A stretch of DNA of 44,539 nucleotides, taken from the NCBI GenBank assembly GCA_035763085.1, contig DASUBV010000140.1, positions 1 through 44,539 of the forward strand, written 5' to 3'. Positions 16,747-24,599 of the stretch are shown one piece after another (positions within the stretch are counted from its first letter, which is position 1; every line of letters begins with the position of its first letter). A program made the position numbers and the translations under genes. Source of the stretch: DASUBV01 sp035763085 (GTDB lineage Bacteria > Actinomycetota > Actinomycetes > Streptosporangiales > Streptosporangiaceae). The notes beneath the pieces were generated by a model that saw nothing but the letters and a program-made list of their open reading frames with translations, ran no database searches and had not been told where the DNA came from.

Positions 16747-18905
16747 GCACTGGCATGTCCGTGCCCAGGCCGCGGGCACCCGGCCTGGATGTCGGCGACT
16801 CCGCGCTGCTGGACACTTTGCTGCGCGAGGCGCCGATCGGCTTTGCCTTCCTCGGCTCTGACCTTCGCTTCCGGCGGGTCAACCAGACGCTGGCCCAGCT
16901 GGCCGGCCTGGAGCCGGCCGGGCACATCGGCCGCACGCCCGCGGAGATATGGCCGGCGGGGCTGGCCGGCCATGCCGAGGCAGCGCTGGGCCGGGTGCTG
17001 GCCGAGGGCCGCACGCTGGAGACGGTTTACCCGGACCCGGCGCAGCCGGGCCCGGCCGCTGCCGCGGCGCCGCCCGCCGACCCTGGCCAGCCGGCCGGGC
17101 GCTGGGCGCTGTCCTGGTACCCGTCCCGCGACGCCGAGGGCGGCGTGGCCGGCGTGGCGCTGATCGCGGTCGACCATGCCCAGCGGCGCGCGGCAGCCGA
17201 GGCGCTGCGGCGCAGCCAGGAGCGGTACCGCTCGCTGGTGCAGGCCGGCGCGCAGGTGGTCTGGGTGACCACCCCGGAAGGCCAGATCGCCGAGGACTCG
17301 CCCGAATGGCGCTGGATCACCGGCCAGACCGTCGAGGAGTACCTGGCCAGGGGCTGGATGGACGTGATCCACCCGGACGACAGGGACCGGGTCAGCCACG
17401 ACTGGGCCGAGAGCCTGCGGTCGGGCAAGGCGCTCGACAGCCGGTACCGGATCCGCACCAAGACCGGTTCTTACCGGCACTATGACGTCCGGGCGGTGGC
17501 CGTCGAGCGGGACGGGAAGATCATCGAGTGGGTCGGCGCCAGCACCGACGTCACCGGACAGCGCGAGGCCGAGGAGATGCGCGGCCGGCTGACCGAGCAG
17601 CTGTCGGCCGCGGCACTACGCACCGCGCGGCTGCAGCAGGCCACCTCGATGCTCGCCGAGGCGCTGACCGTGGAGCAGGTGGTCGGTGTCATCACCGAGG
17701 TCGGCCGGTCGGCCATCGGTGCCGAGCGGTCGGCGGTGGCCATGCTGGACCCCGACCGGCTGCGGCTGAAGACGATCAACCCCGGCGGGCTGCCGACCAG
17801 CCCCGGGGCGGTCAGCGGCGACATCCCGCTGGACACCCCGAGCGTCATGACCGCGGCCATCACCGCCCGGCGCCCGCTGACCTTCGAGAGCCCCGATGCC
17901 CTGCGCCGGCACTTCGAGAGCCTGGCGAACCTGGACCTGTTCCTGACCCATAGCGACGAGAAGGCCTGGGTCGGGCTGCCGCTGCTGTCGTCGGGCGCGC
18001 CGCTGGGCGCGCTGCGGTTCTCCTTTACCCGGCCCCGGCGGATCACCGACGAGGAGCGGGTGTTCCTCGAGGCGCTGGCCGGGCAGTGCGCGCTGGCCCT
18101 GGAGCGGGCGTCGCTGTTCGAGCGCGAGCACACCACGGCCGAGACGCTGCAGCGCAGCCTGCTGCCCGACCGGCTGCCGACCGTGCCGGGCATCATCCTG
18201 GAGGCCCGGTACCTGCCGGTCACCAGGAACATGGAGATCGGCGGCGACTGGTACGACGCCTTCCGGCTGCCCGACGGCAAGCTGGCCGTGGCCGCCGGCG
18301 ACGTCATGGGCAAGGGGCTGACCGCCGCGGCCGGGATGGGCCGGGTCCGCAACGCCCTGCGGGCACTGGCGCTGACCGACCCGCGCCCGGCCGCCGTGCT
18401 GGCCGGGCTGGACCGGCTGTTCATCGCCACCGAGCTGGAGGAGCAGGTCACCACCGTGGCCTACCTGGTGGTCGACCCGGAGACCGGGGAGGGGATGGCC
18501 GGCAACGCCGGCCACCTGCCGCCGCTGCTGCTGTCGTCGGGGGCCGTGCCCCGGCTGGACACCACTGAGGCCGGGACCCCGCTGGGCTGGGCCAGCCCGC
18601 GCCAGCAGTACCAGTTCTCGCTGCCGCCCGGCAACACCGCGGTGCTGTATTCCGATGGACTGGTGGAGAACCGCCGGCGCGGGCTGGACAAGGGCCTGGA
18701 CGAGCTGGTGGCGGTGGCGTCGAAGGCGCCGCCGGGGGCTGCGGAAGATCCGGCGCAGTTGCTGGCTTATCTCGTAGACCAGATGCTGACCGGGTACGAG
18801 CAGGATGACGACGTCATGGTGCTGGTGCTGCACGTGCCCCGGCGCGATGGCCAGCCAGAGCGCCGGCCGCGGGCGGCCGGAGTGACGAGGAAGGGGCGGG
18901 CATGA
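16743..18905 (+). CDS. PAS-PAS-GAF-SpoIIE (PP2C) serine phosphatase
   Basis: The 720-residue sensor phosphatase has a PAS domain (about 20-149), a second PAS with PAC tail (about 158-275, ending WVGASTDVTGQRE), a GAF domain (about 286-459) and a SpoIIE/RsbU PP2C domain (about 480-700). Metal-binding aspartates are in EIGGDWYDAF and AAGDVMGKG; later motifs are GNAGHLPPLLL, YSDGLVENRR and DDDVMVLVLHV. Such proteins dephosphorylate anti-sigma-factor antagonists and so release alternative sigma factors under stress. No anti-sigma or antagonist gene is adjacent; the next recognised gene is the principal sigma factor. The start at GTG 16743 follows from overlap with the leader frame; ATG 16755 is an alternative. 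Confidence 0.92.
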   Translation: MSTGMSVPRPRAPGLDVGDSALLDTLLREAPIGFAFLGSDLRFRRVNQTLAQLAGLEPAGHIGRTPAEIWPAGLAGHAEAALGRVLAEGRTLETVYPDPAQPGPAAAAAPPADPGQPAGRWALSWYPSRDAEGGVAGVALIAVDHAQRRAAAEALRRSQERYRSLVQAGAQVVWVTTPEGQIAEDSPEWRWITGQTVEEYLARGWMDVIHPDDRDRVSHDWAESLRSGKALDSRYRIRTKTGSYRHYDVRAVAVERDGKIIEWVGASTDVTGQREAEEMRGRLTEQLSAAALRTARLQQATSMLAEALTVEQVVGVITEVGRSAIGAERSAVAMLDPDRLRLKTINPGGLPTSPGAVSGDIPLDTPSVMTAAITARRPLTFESPDALRRHFESLANLDLFLTHSDEKAWVGLPLLSSGAPLGALRFSFTRPRRITDEERVFLEALAGQCALALERASLFEREHTTAETLQRSLLPDRLPTVPGIILEARYLPVTRNMEIGGDWYDAFRLPDGKLAVAAGDVMGKGLTAAAGMGRVRNALRALALTDPRPAAVLAGLDRLFIATELEEQVTTVAYLVVDPETGEGMAGNAGHLPPLLLSSGAVPRLDTTEAGTPLGWASPRQQYQFSLPPGNTAVLYSDGLVENRRRGLDKGLDELVAVASKAPPGAAEDPAQLLAYLVDQMLTGYEQDDDVMVLVLHVPRRDGQPERRPRAAGVTRKGRA

Positions 18906-19102
18906 CGAATGCGGGTACCATTTCGGCGATCGCGCTCGCGGCCGCCGGGAATGCCCGGCGGCGGCCCGCGACTGTACGACCTACCCTCAGACTCCGCCTA
19001 AGGTGGTGGGCGGGACAGGATCTGGTGCCAGCCTCCTGCCACAGGTCCGGGGCCGCAGGCGCGGTCTCCGGCATGGTCCAGGCAGCCGGCGCGGCCCGGT
19101 AA
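18902..19102 (+). CDS. questionable 66-residue frame overlapping the SpoIIE stop
   Basis: ATG 18902 overlaps the SpoIIE-gene stop as ATGA and follows GGAAGGGG at good spacing, so ribosomes could continue into it. The product would be an Ala/Arg-rich peptide with no recognised family. Third codon positions are less G/C-biased than in the neighbours, which argues against coding. The same stretch probably also holds promoter elements for the sigma factor. Confidence 0.25.
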   Translation: MTNAGTISAIALAAAGNARRRPATVRPTLRLRLRWWAGQDLVPASCHRSGAAGAVSGMVQAAGAAR

Positions 19103-19221
19103 GGTCCGTTTCTCGCCATGACGTTTGCCGGAGAGGTGGCTGTGTCGCTTGTCAGTTCGATCGGCCGGTGGCGGGCCGGCCGGTGGCAGCCGGCCGGCCA
19201 GCGAAGGAAGGGGTGACCGCG
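18906..19221. promoter_or_regulatory. region upstream of the sigma factor gene
   Basis: Apart from the doubtful 66-residue frame, this 316-base stretch shows no gene. Its composition dips around 18970-19010 and 19110-19150, where promoters of the sigma gene would be expected. I cannot assign a convincing -35/-10 pair or an ECF-type promoter by eye. Confidence 0.35.
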
Positions 19222-20793
19222 GTGGCAAGCGCTGCTAGCTCCGCAGCCCGGCGCCGGACGCGGCCGTCGGCTCAGGGCGCACGTGTTCCGCAGCAGGCCC
19301 GTGGGAGATCCTCAGACGGCGCCGTGGCGCTGGCTGACGAGGCCGGCGTCGATGCTCCGGCCCCGCCGGCAGGCCGCCGGGGCGCCCGGCAGCACGGCTC
19401 GGGATCATCAAACCAGTCAGATCGGCGAGGTGGGGGAAGCAATGGCGGCAACGGGCGCAAGAAGGTGAGCGCGCAGGCTGAGGAGTTCCCCGGCCAGGCA
19501 CGCGGCGGCGTGGATACCGACGCAGACTCCGCTGAGGTGACGGAACTGGACGGCGACCCGGAGCTGGCAAGCGGCGAACTCGAGGCCGACCCGGACATGG
19601 ACGACCTGTCCGAGCTGCCCGAGGACGAAGAGATCAGCCTGGACGTCGAGGACAGCGACGCGGGGTCCGAGGGCGAGGCCGAGGAGGCCGGGGACGACGC
19701 CGAGGAGGCTGAGGAGGCCGACGGCGAGGCTGTCAGCGCGCCAGCCGCCGGGCCGGCCGGGGCGGCCAAGACCGCCAAGCCGGCCGCCGGGACCGGCGAG
19801 TCTGAGGCTGACGACGAGACCTTCGTTTACGGCGATGACGACGAGGACCTGCCCGCGGCCCAGGTCGCGGTGGCCGGGGCCACCTCGGACCCGGTCAAGG
19901 ACTATCTCAAGCAGATCGGCAAGGTCCCGCTGCTCAACGCCGAGCAGGAGGTCGAGCTGGCCAAGCGGATCGAGGCGGGCCTGTTCGCCGAGGAGAAGCT
20001 GGCCGAGGGCATCGGCGGATCGCTGCGGCCTGAGCAGCGGCTGGACCTGGAGTGGATCGCCGACGACGGCCGCCGGGCCAAGAACCACCTGCTGGAGGCC
20101 AACCTCCGGCTGGTGGTGTCGCTGGCCAAGCGCTACACCGGCCGCGGCATGCTGTTCCTGGACCTGATCCAGGAGGGCAACCTCGGGCTGATCCGCGCGG
20201 TGGAGAAGTTCGACTACACCAAGGGCTACAAGTTCTCCACGTATGCCACCTGGTGGATCCGCCAGGCCATCACCCGGGCCATGGCCGATCAGGCGCGCAC
20301 CATCCGGATCCCGGTGCACATGGTCGAGGTCATCAACAAGCTGGCCCGCGTGCAGCGGCAGATGCTGCAGGACCTGGGCCGCGAGCCGACTCCGGAGGAG
20401 CTGGCCGCCGAGCTGGACATGACCCCGGAAAAGGTCATTGAGGTGCAGAAGTACGGCCGCGAGCCGATCTCGCTGCACACCCCGCTGGGCGAGGACGGCG
20501 ACAGCGAGTTCGGTGACCTGATCGAGGACTCCGAGGCTATCCAGCCGGGCGAGGCCGTCAGCTTCACCCTGCTGCAGGAGCAGCTGCACTCGGTCCTGGA
20601 CACCCTGTCCGAGCGGGAGGCCGGCGTGGTGTCCATGCGGTTCGGGCTGACCGACGGCCAGCCCAAGACCCTGGACGAGATCGGCAAGGTCTACGGGGTC
20701 ACCCGGGAGCGGATCCGGCAGATCGAGTCCAAGACCATGTCCAAGCTGCGCCACCCGTCCCGGTCCCAGGTGCTGCGCGACTATCTGGACTAA
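19222..20793 (+). CDS. hrdB: principal RNA polymerase sigma factor, HrdB/RpoD type
   Basis: This 523-residue sigma-70 factor directs RNA polymerase to housekeeping promoters. Region 1.2 starts near 222 (SDPVKDYLKQIGKVPLL), region 2 follows at about 283-370 with the -10 recognition helix around YATWWIRQAITRA, region 3 includes GREPTPEELA, and region 4.2 ends with VTRERIRQIESKTMSKLRHP. The N-terminal 220 residues are low-complexity: a basic part, a Gly/Ser/Asn stretch, then a long Asp/Glu tract (about 100-175). The region 1.1-like block seen in Streptomyces HrdB is not recognisable. GTG 19222 is chosen because GGAAGG lies ten bases before it; GTG 19213 is too close to that site. Position next to DUF7455 and parE supports the principal role. 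Confidence 0.93.
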   Translation: MASAASSAARRRTRPSAQGARVPQQARGRSSDGAVALADEAGVDAPAPPAGRRGARQHGSGSSNQSDRRGGGSNGGNGRKKVSAQAEEFPGQARGGVDTDADSAEVTELDGDPELASGELEADPDMDDLSELPEDEEISLDVEDSDAGSEGEAEEAGDDAEEAEEADGEAVSAPAAGPAGAAKTAKPAAGTGESEADDETFVYGDDDEDLPAAQVAVAGATSDPVKDYLKQIGKVPLLNAEQEVELAKRIEAGLFAEEKLAEGIGGSLRPEQRLDLEWIADDGRRAKNHLLEANLRLVVSLAKRYTGRGMLFLDLIQEGNLGLIRAVEKFDYTKGYKFSTYATWWIRQAITRAMADQARTIRIPVHMVEVINKLARVQRQMLQDLGREPTPEELAAELDMTPEKVIEVQKYGREPISLHTPLGEDGDSEFGDLIEDSEAIQPGEAVSFTLLQEQLHSVLDTLSEREAGVVSMRFGLTDGQPKTLDEIGKVYGVTRERIRQIESKTMSKLRHPSRSQVLRDYLD

Positions 20794-20808
20794 CTCATCC
20801 CATGACGA

Positions 20809-20843
20809 AAGGGGCGGTCCCGGCCTAGCCGGGACCGCCCCTT
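20809..20843. terminator. bidirectional terminator, sigma factor and DUF7455 genes
   Basis: A perfect 16-bp stem (20809-20824 with 20828-20843) closes on a three-base loop CTA. The left arm starts with AA and the right ends with TT, and the hairpin sits 16 bases after the sigma stop and 12 before the DUF7455 stop. It should terminate both convergent transcripts. Confidence 0.9.
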
Positions 20844-20854
20844 CCTTATCGCTA

Positions 20855-21076
20855 TCAGCGCGAGTCGGTCGCCGGCTGAGAGGCCAGCCGGCCCGTCTCG
20901 TCCTGGATTTCCACCGCAATCTTGGCCAGCGCATCAGCGTGCTGGCGGTTGTGGTGTCCGCAGAACAGCAGTTCCCCGGACCCTGGAAGCAGCACGCGCA
21001 CGTACGCGGGCGCTCCGCACCGGTCGCACAGGTCGCTGGCGGTCAGCGGCTTTGTAGGGGCTAGCGCTCCGGTCAT
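20855..21076 (-). CDS. small zinc-ribbon-like protein, DUF7455 family
   Basis: The 73-residue protein has a Cys pair in LCDRCGAPAYVR and a second ligand-like group in LFCGHHNRQHAD, a plausible single zinc site. Short proteins of this kind are widely conserved beside the principal sigma gene in actinobacteria and are annotated DUF7455; their function is not known. ATG 21076 follows an excellent GAGGAGG ribosome site. The gene is convergent with the sigma factor and shares the 20809-20843 terminator. Its conservation in this place suggests a link with transcription, but nothing in the sequence proves it. Confidence 0.85.
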   Translation of the reverse strand: MTGALAPTKPLTASDLCDRCGAPAYVRVLLPGSGELLFCGHHNRQHADALAKIAVEIQDETGRLASQPATDSR

Positions 21077-21698
21077 GTCGCCTCCTCGCCTCGGGCCCTG
21101 TGCGGCGCCTGTGCCGCGGGCCGTCCGTGATCTCTACGCATCACAACACCTGGCCGGGGTCCTTGTCATCCCCCGCGCATGGGGGATATGCCGAAGGCGA
21201 ACAACGGCCGCCTGTCAGTCTCTGTGGGGTGTCCAGGCAGACACTCTGAGTGACCGGAAGCGGTGTTAACCCAGGGGCTGCTCCCCGGAACCCCGTACCG
21301 AGGGGTCCCGCCGGAGGGGCCCGCCCGTGGAATCCCCGTGCTGACCCGGGGGGCCGGCCGCGGAACCCCCAGTTCAGGGGGGCGGGCCCCTGATCCTCCC
21401 GTGTTGGCCCAGGGGGCCACCCCCTGGAACCCCCAGCACAAGGGGGCCCGCCCCCCTGAACCCCCCGTATTGACCCAGGGGGCCACCCCCCTGGAACCCC
21501 CAGCACAGAGGGGCCCGCCCCCCTGAAACCCCCCCGTTAAGTACCAGGTCGCCGCCTATGTCAGCGGCGTGGTTGCGCCGGGTAGGGCCACCGGGCGGCT
21601 AGTCTGCCCTACAGTGCCGTCTGCGAAAGCCCGTCCCGGAAGCCCGGTGGCGCCGGCGATCCGGGCGGCCGGCCCCGATGTCAGCTCAGGAGATCCGT
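21077..21698. promoter_or_regulatory. long intergenic region between DUF7455 and parE
   Basis: No gene is supported in this 622-base divergent region. The first part (21077-21260) has ordinary composition and a 7-bp perfect inverted repeat (ATCCCCC at 21168-21174, GGGGGAT at 21181-21187), next to a -35-like TTGTCA at 21163. The middle (21263-21540) is the GC hairpin repeat array. The last 150 bases lead to parE. Confidence 0.45.
21263..21540 (+). repeat. GC hairpin tandem repeat upstream of parE
   Basis: About four degenerate units of roughly 70 bp are present, most regular at 21400-21540. The core folds as CCAGGGGG / CCCCCTGG with loop CCA and is followed by AACCCCCAGCAC, then a second GC block (GGGGCCCGCCCCCCTGAA) and a CCCGT[AG]TTG linker. 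This is the longest array of the family in the window. It lies upstream of parE, in the same direction as that gene. Confidence 0.88.
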
Positions 21699-23831
21699 GT
21701 GACCGCCGTCAGCGAAGCCCGCGTGAAGCCGAAGCCCGTCAGCTCAGCCGACGGCTACACCGCGCGCCACCTGACCGTCCTGGAGGGCCTGGAGGCCGTC
21801 CGCAAGCGGCCGGGCATGTACATCGGCTCGACCGACGGCCGGGGCATGCTGCACTGCCTGTGGGAGATCATCGACAACTCCGTCGATGAGGCCCTAGGCG
21901 GGCATTGCTCGCGTATCGAGATCGTCCTGCACGAGGACGGCTCGGCCGAGGTCACCGATGACGGCCGCGGCATCCCGGTGGACACCGAGCCGCGGACCGG
22001 CCTGTCGGGCGTGGAGCTGGTCATGACCCGGCTGCACGCCGGCGGGAAGTTCGGCGGCGGCTCGTATACCGCGTCGGGCGGCCTGCACGGCGTGGGCGCC
22101 TCGGTGGTCAACGCGCTGTCCGGGCGGCTGGACATCTGCGTGACCAGGAACAGCGCTGAGTGGACGACCAGCTTCCGGCGCGGGATGCCCGGCGAGTTCG
22201 CCGATGACGGCCCGGAGGCCCCGTTCGCGCCCGGCCAGGGCCTGCGCAAGGGGCGCCGGGTGGCCAAGGCCGTCACCGGCACCCGGATCCGGTTCTGGCC
22301 CGACCGGCAGATCTTCGTGCCCGGCGCGGACTGGGGCCTCAGCAGCCTGATCGAGCGGGCCCGGCAGACCGCCTACCTGGTCCCCGGCCTGGCCATCAAG
22401 ATCATCGATGAGCGCGCCCGGCCGGACGGCGCCGAGGCCGGCGAGGCCGGCGACGGGCCGCGCGAGACCGAGTTCCGGTTCGCCGGCGGCATCGCCGAGT
22501 TCTGCGCCCACCTGTCCCGCGGTGAGCCGCTGACCGACGTGCTGCGGCTGACCGGCTCTGGCCAGTTCACCGAGACCGTGCCGGTGCTCGACGACCAGGG
22601 CCACCTGAACCCGACCGACGTGGAGCGGCAGCTCGACGTGGACGTCGCGCTGCGCTGGGACGGTGGCTACGACTCCACTACCCGGTCGTTCGTGAACGTC
22701 ATCGCCACCCCCAAGGGCGGCTCGCACGTCACCGGCTTCGAGCGGGCCATCGTGCGGACGGTGAACGAGCAGCTGCGGGCCTCCCGGCTGCTGCGCAACG
22801 GCGACGAGGCCGTGATCAAGGAGGACGTGCTGGAGGGCCTGACCGCGGTAATCGCGGTCCGGCTGCCCGAGCCGCAGTTCGAGGGCCAGACCAAGGAGGT
22901 GCTCGGCACCCCGGCCGCGTCCCGGATCGTGGCCCAGGTGGTCTCGGCCGAGCTGCGGAACTTCCTGGAAGGCAAGGTGCGGGGCAGCAAGCAGCAGGCC
23001 CGCGCCGTGCTGGACAAGGTCGTCGCGGCGGCCAGGACCCGGATCGCCGCGCGCGAGCACCGGGAGAACCAGCGGCGCAAGACCAGCCTGGCCAACTCCG
23101 CGCTGCCGGCCAAGCTGGTGGACTGCCGGTCGGCCGATGACCGCAGCGAGCTGTTCATCGTCGAGGGCGACTCCGCGCTCGGGACCGCCAAGCTGGCCAG
23201 GGACTCGGAGTTCCAGGCCCTGCTGCCGATCCGCGGCAAGATCCTCAACGTGCAGAAGGCCTCGCTGGCCGACATGCTCAAGAACGCCGAGTGCGCCGCG
23301 ATCATCCAGGTGCTCGGTGCCGGGTCGGGCAGCGCGTTCAACCTGGAGGCCGCCCGGTACCAGCGGGTGATCTTCATGGCCGACGCCGATGTCGACGGGG
23401 CGCACATCCGGACCCTGCTGCTGACCCTGTTCCACCGCTACATGCGGCCCATGCTGGAGGCCGGGCGGGTGTTCGCGGCCGTCCCGCCGCTGCACCGGAT
23501 CGAGCTGACCAACCCGCGCAAGGGCCAGCTGAAGTACCGCTACACCTACTCCGACGCGGAGCTGCACCGGACGCTGCTGGAGCTCGAGCGCAAGGGCCAG
23601 CGCTGGAAGGAGCCCCCGCAGCGCTACAAGGGCCTGGGCGAGATGGACGCCAGCCAGCTGGCCGAGACCACCATGGACCCGCGCCAGCGCACCCTGCGCC
23701 GGATCAGGATCGAGGACGCGGCCGCCGCCACCGGCATCTTCAACCTGCTGATGGGCTCGGAGGTGGCCCCGCGCCGCGAGTTCATCGTGGGCGGGGCCGG
23801 CGAGCTGGACCCGGCCCGCATCGACACCTGA
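21699..23831 (+). CDS. parE: DNA topoisomerase IV subunit B (GyrB/ParE family)
   Basis: The 710-residue protein supplies the ATPase and TOPRIM parts of a type IIA topoisomerase. The GHKL ATP site shows EIIDNSVDEA, TDDGRGIPVD and GGLHGVGASVVNALS; the transducer follows; the TOPRIM acid motifs are IVEGDSALG and MADADVDGAHIR, and the C-terminal YKGLGEMDASQL block is intact. A type IIA partner is encoded at 24596-27112, and the pair lies by the principal sigma gene as in streptomycetes, favouring ParE over a chromosomal GyrB, which usually sits near dnaA-recF. GTG 21699 has AGGAG six bases before it; ATG 21678 would add seven residues with no better site. Confidence 0.9.
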   Translation: MTAVSEARVKPKPVSSADGYTARHLTVLEGLEAVRKRPGMYIGSTDGRGMLHCLWEIIDNSVDEALGGHCSRIEIVLHEDGSAEVTDDGRGIPVDTEPRTGLSGVELVMTRLHAGGKFGGGSYTASGGLHGVGASVVNALSGRLDICVTRNSAEWTTSFRRGMPGEFADDGPEAPFAPGQGLRKGRRVAKAVTGTRIRFWPDRQIFVPGADWGLSSLIERARQTAYLVPGLAIKIIDERARPDGAEAGEAGDGPRETEFRFAGGIAEFCAHLSRGEPLTDVLRLTGSGQFTETVPVLDDQGHLNPTDVERQLDVDVALRWDGGYDSTTRSFVNVIATPKGGSHVTGFERAIVRTVNEQLRASRLLRNGDEAVIKEDVLEGLTAVIAVRLPEPQFEGQTKEVLGTPAASRIVAQVVSAELRNFLEGKVRGSKQQARAVLDKVVAAARTRIAAREHRENQRRKTSLANSALPAKLVDCRSADDRSELFIVEGDSALGTAKLARDSEFQALLPIRGKILNVQKASLADMLKNAECAAIIQVLGAGSGSAFNLEAARYQRVIFMADADVDGAHIRTLLLTLFHRYMRPMLEAGRVFAAVPPLHRIELTNPRKGQLKYRYTYSDAELHRTLLELERKGQRWKEPPQRYKGLGEMDASQLAETTMDPRQRTLRRIRIEDAAAATGIFNLLMGSEVAPRREFIVGGAGELDPARIDT

Positions 23832-23867
23832 CCGGCCGGCTGCCGGCGGCTCGGCGGCCGCCAGCCC

Positions 23868-24599
23868 CTACAGCAGCCGGGTCGGCAGGGTCTGCTCCAC
23901 GACCTGGCCGTCCGGGCTGCGGCTGATCGAGTAGGCGCTGGCCCCCGGCACCTCGGTGAACGCCTCGTGCAGCTCGGTGCCGTAGAACACCAGCCCGGTG
24001 CCGTTGTCGGTGGCGTAGCCGTCGGGCAGCACGCCGTCGGCGATCAGCCGCTGGGTCAGCGGCCGCCGCTCCGGCTCGGCGTCGTAATGCGGGCTGTTGG
24101 ACCAGGGCAGGAAGCCCAGCCCGTTGGTCAGCGGCCGCAGCCGGGGGCCGAACGAGTCGGTGGTGCCGCCCTTGTGCCAGCAGATGGAGCCCGCCGACAC
24201 TCCCATCAGCACCACCCCGGCCTGCCAGCAGTCGCGCAGGATCGTGTCCAGCCCGTGCAGCCGCCACAGCGCCAGCAGGTTGGCCGTGCTGCCGCCCATC
24301 ACCCAGATGATGTCCTGACGGGCCAGGTGCGCGGCGACGTCCGGCTGGTTGGGCATCGTGAACAGCGACAGGTGCGAGACCAGCATGTCCAGCCGGCCGA
24401 ACGCCTCGTAGCAGCGGGCCATGATGGCCGGGTTGTCGCCCACGGCAGTGCCGATGACGCACAGCCGCGGGTGCCGGCCCGCCCGGGCCAGCCGGGTGGC
24501 CAGCGTGTAGGCCGGCCCGGCCACGTTGTCGAGCAGGCCGTCCGCCGACTGCCGGAAGCCGATGCTGGTCGCGACGATGGTGGGCTGCGCGGCGGTCAT
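23868..24599 (-). CDS. peptidase E-like serine peptidase (family S51)
   Basis: The 243-residue cytoplasmic protein fits family S51 dipeptidase E/cyanophycinase-type peptidases, which use a Ser nucleophile in a class I glutamine-amidotransferase-like fold. The nucleophile elbow is GVSAGSICWH, with WVMGGSTANLL before it and DNGTGLVFYG late in the chain. Peptidase E hydrolyses Asp-X dipeptides; the exact substrate here is not certain. Its ATG overlaps the parC stop as ATGA, so it is translationally coupled to parC, an odd pairing with no known functional link. It converges with parE, leaving 36 bases between the stops. Confidence 0.86.
   Translation of the reverse strand: MTAAQPTIVATSIGFRQSADGLLDNVAGPAYTLATRLARAGRHPRLCVIGTAVGDNPAIMARCYEAFGRLDMLVSHLSLFTMPNQPDVAAHLARQDIIWVMGGSTANLLALWRLHGLDTILRDCWQAGVVLMGVSAGSICWHKGGTTDSFGPRLRPLTNGLGFLPWSNSPHYDAEPERRPLTQRLIADGVLPDGYATDNGTGLVFYGTELHEAFTEVPGASAYSISRSPDGQVVEQTLPTRLL

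Noticed and set aside
21263..21540. CRISPR-like regular repeats
   Set aside because: Repeats are degenerate, units are adjacent without unique spacers of constant length, and no cas gene is nearby.
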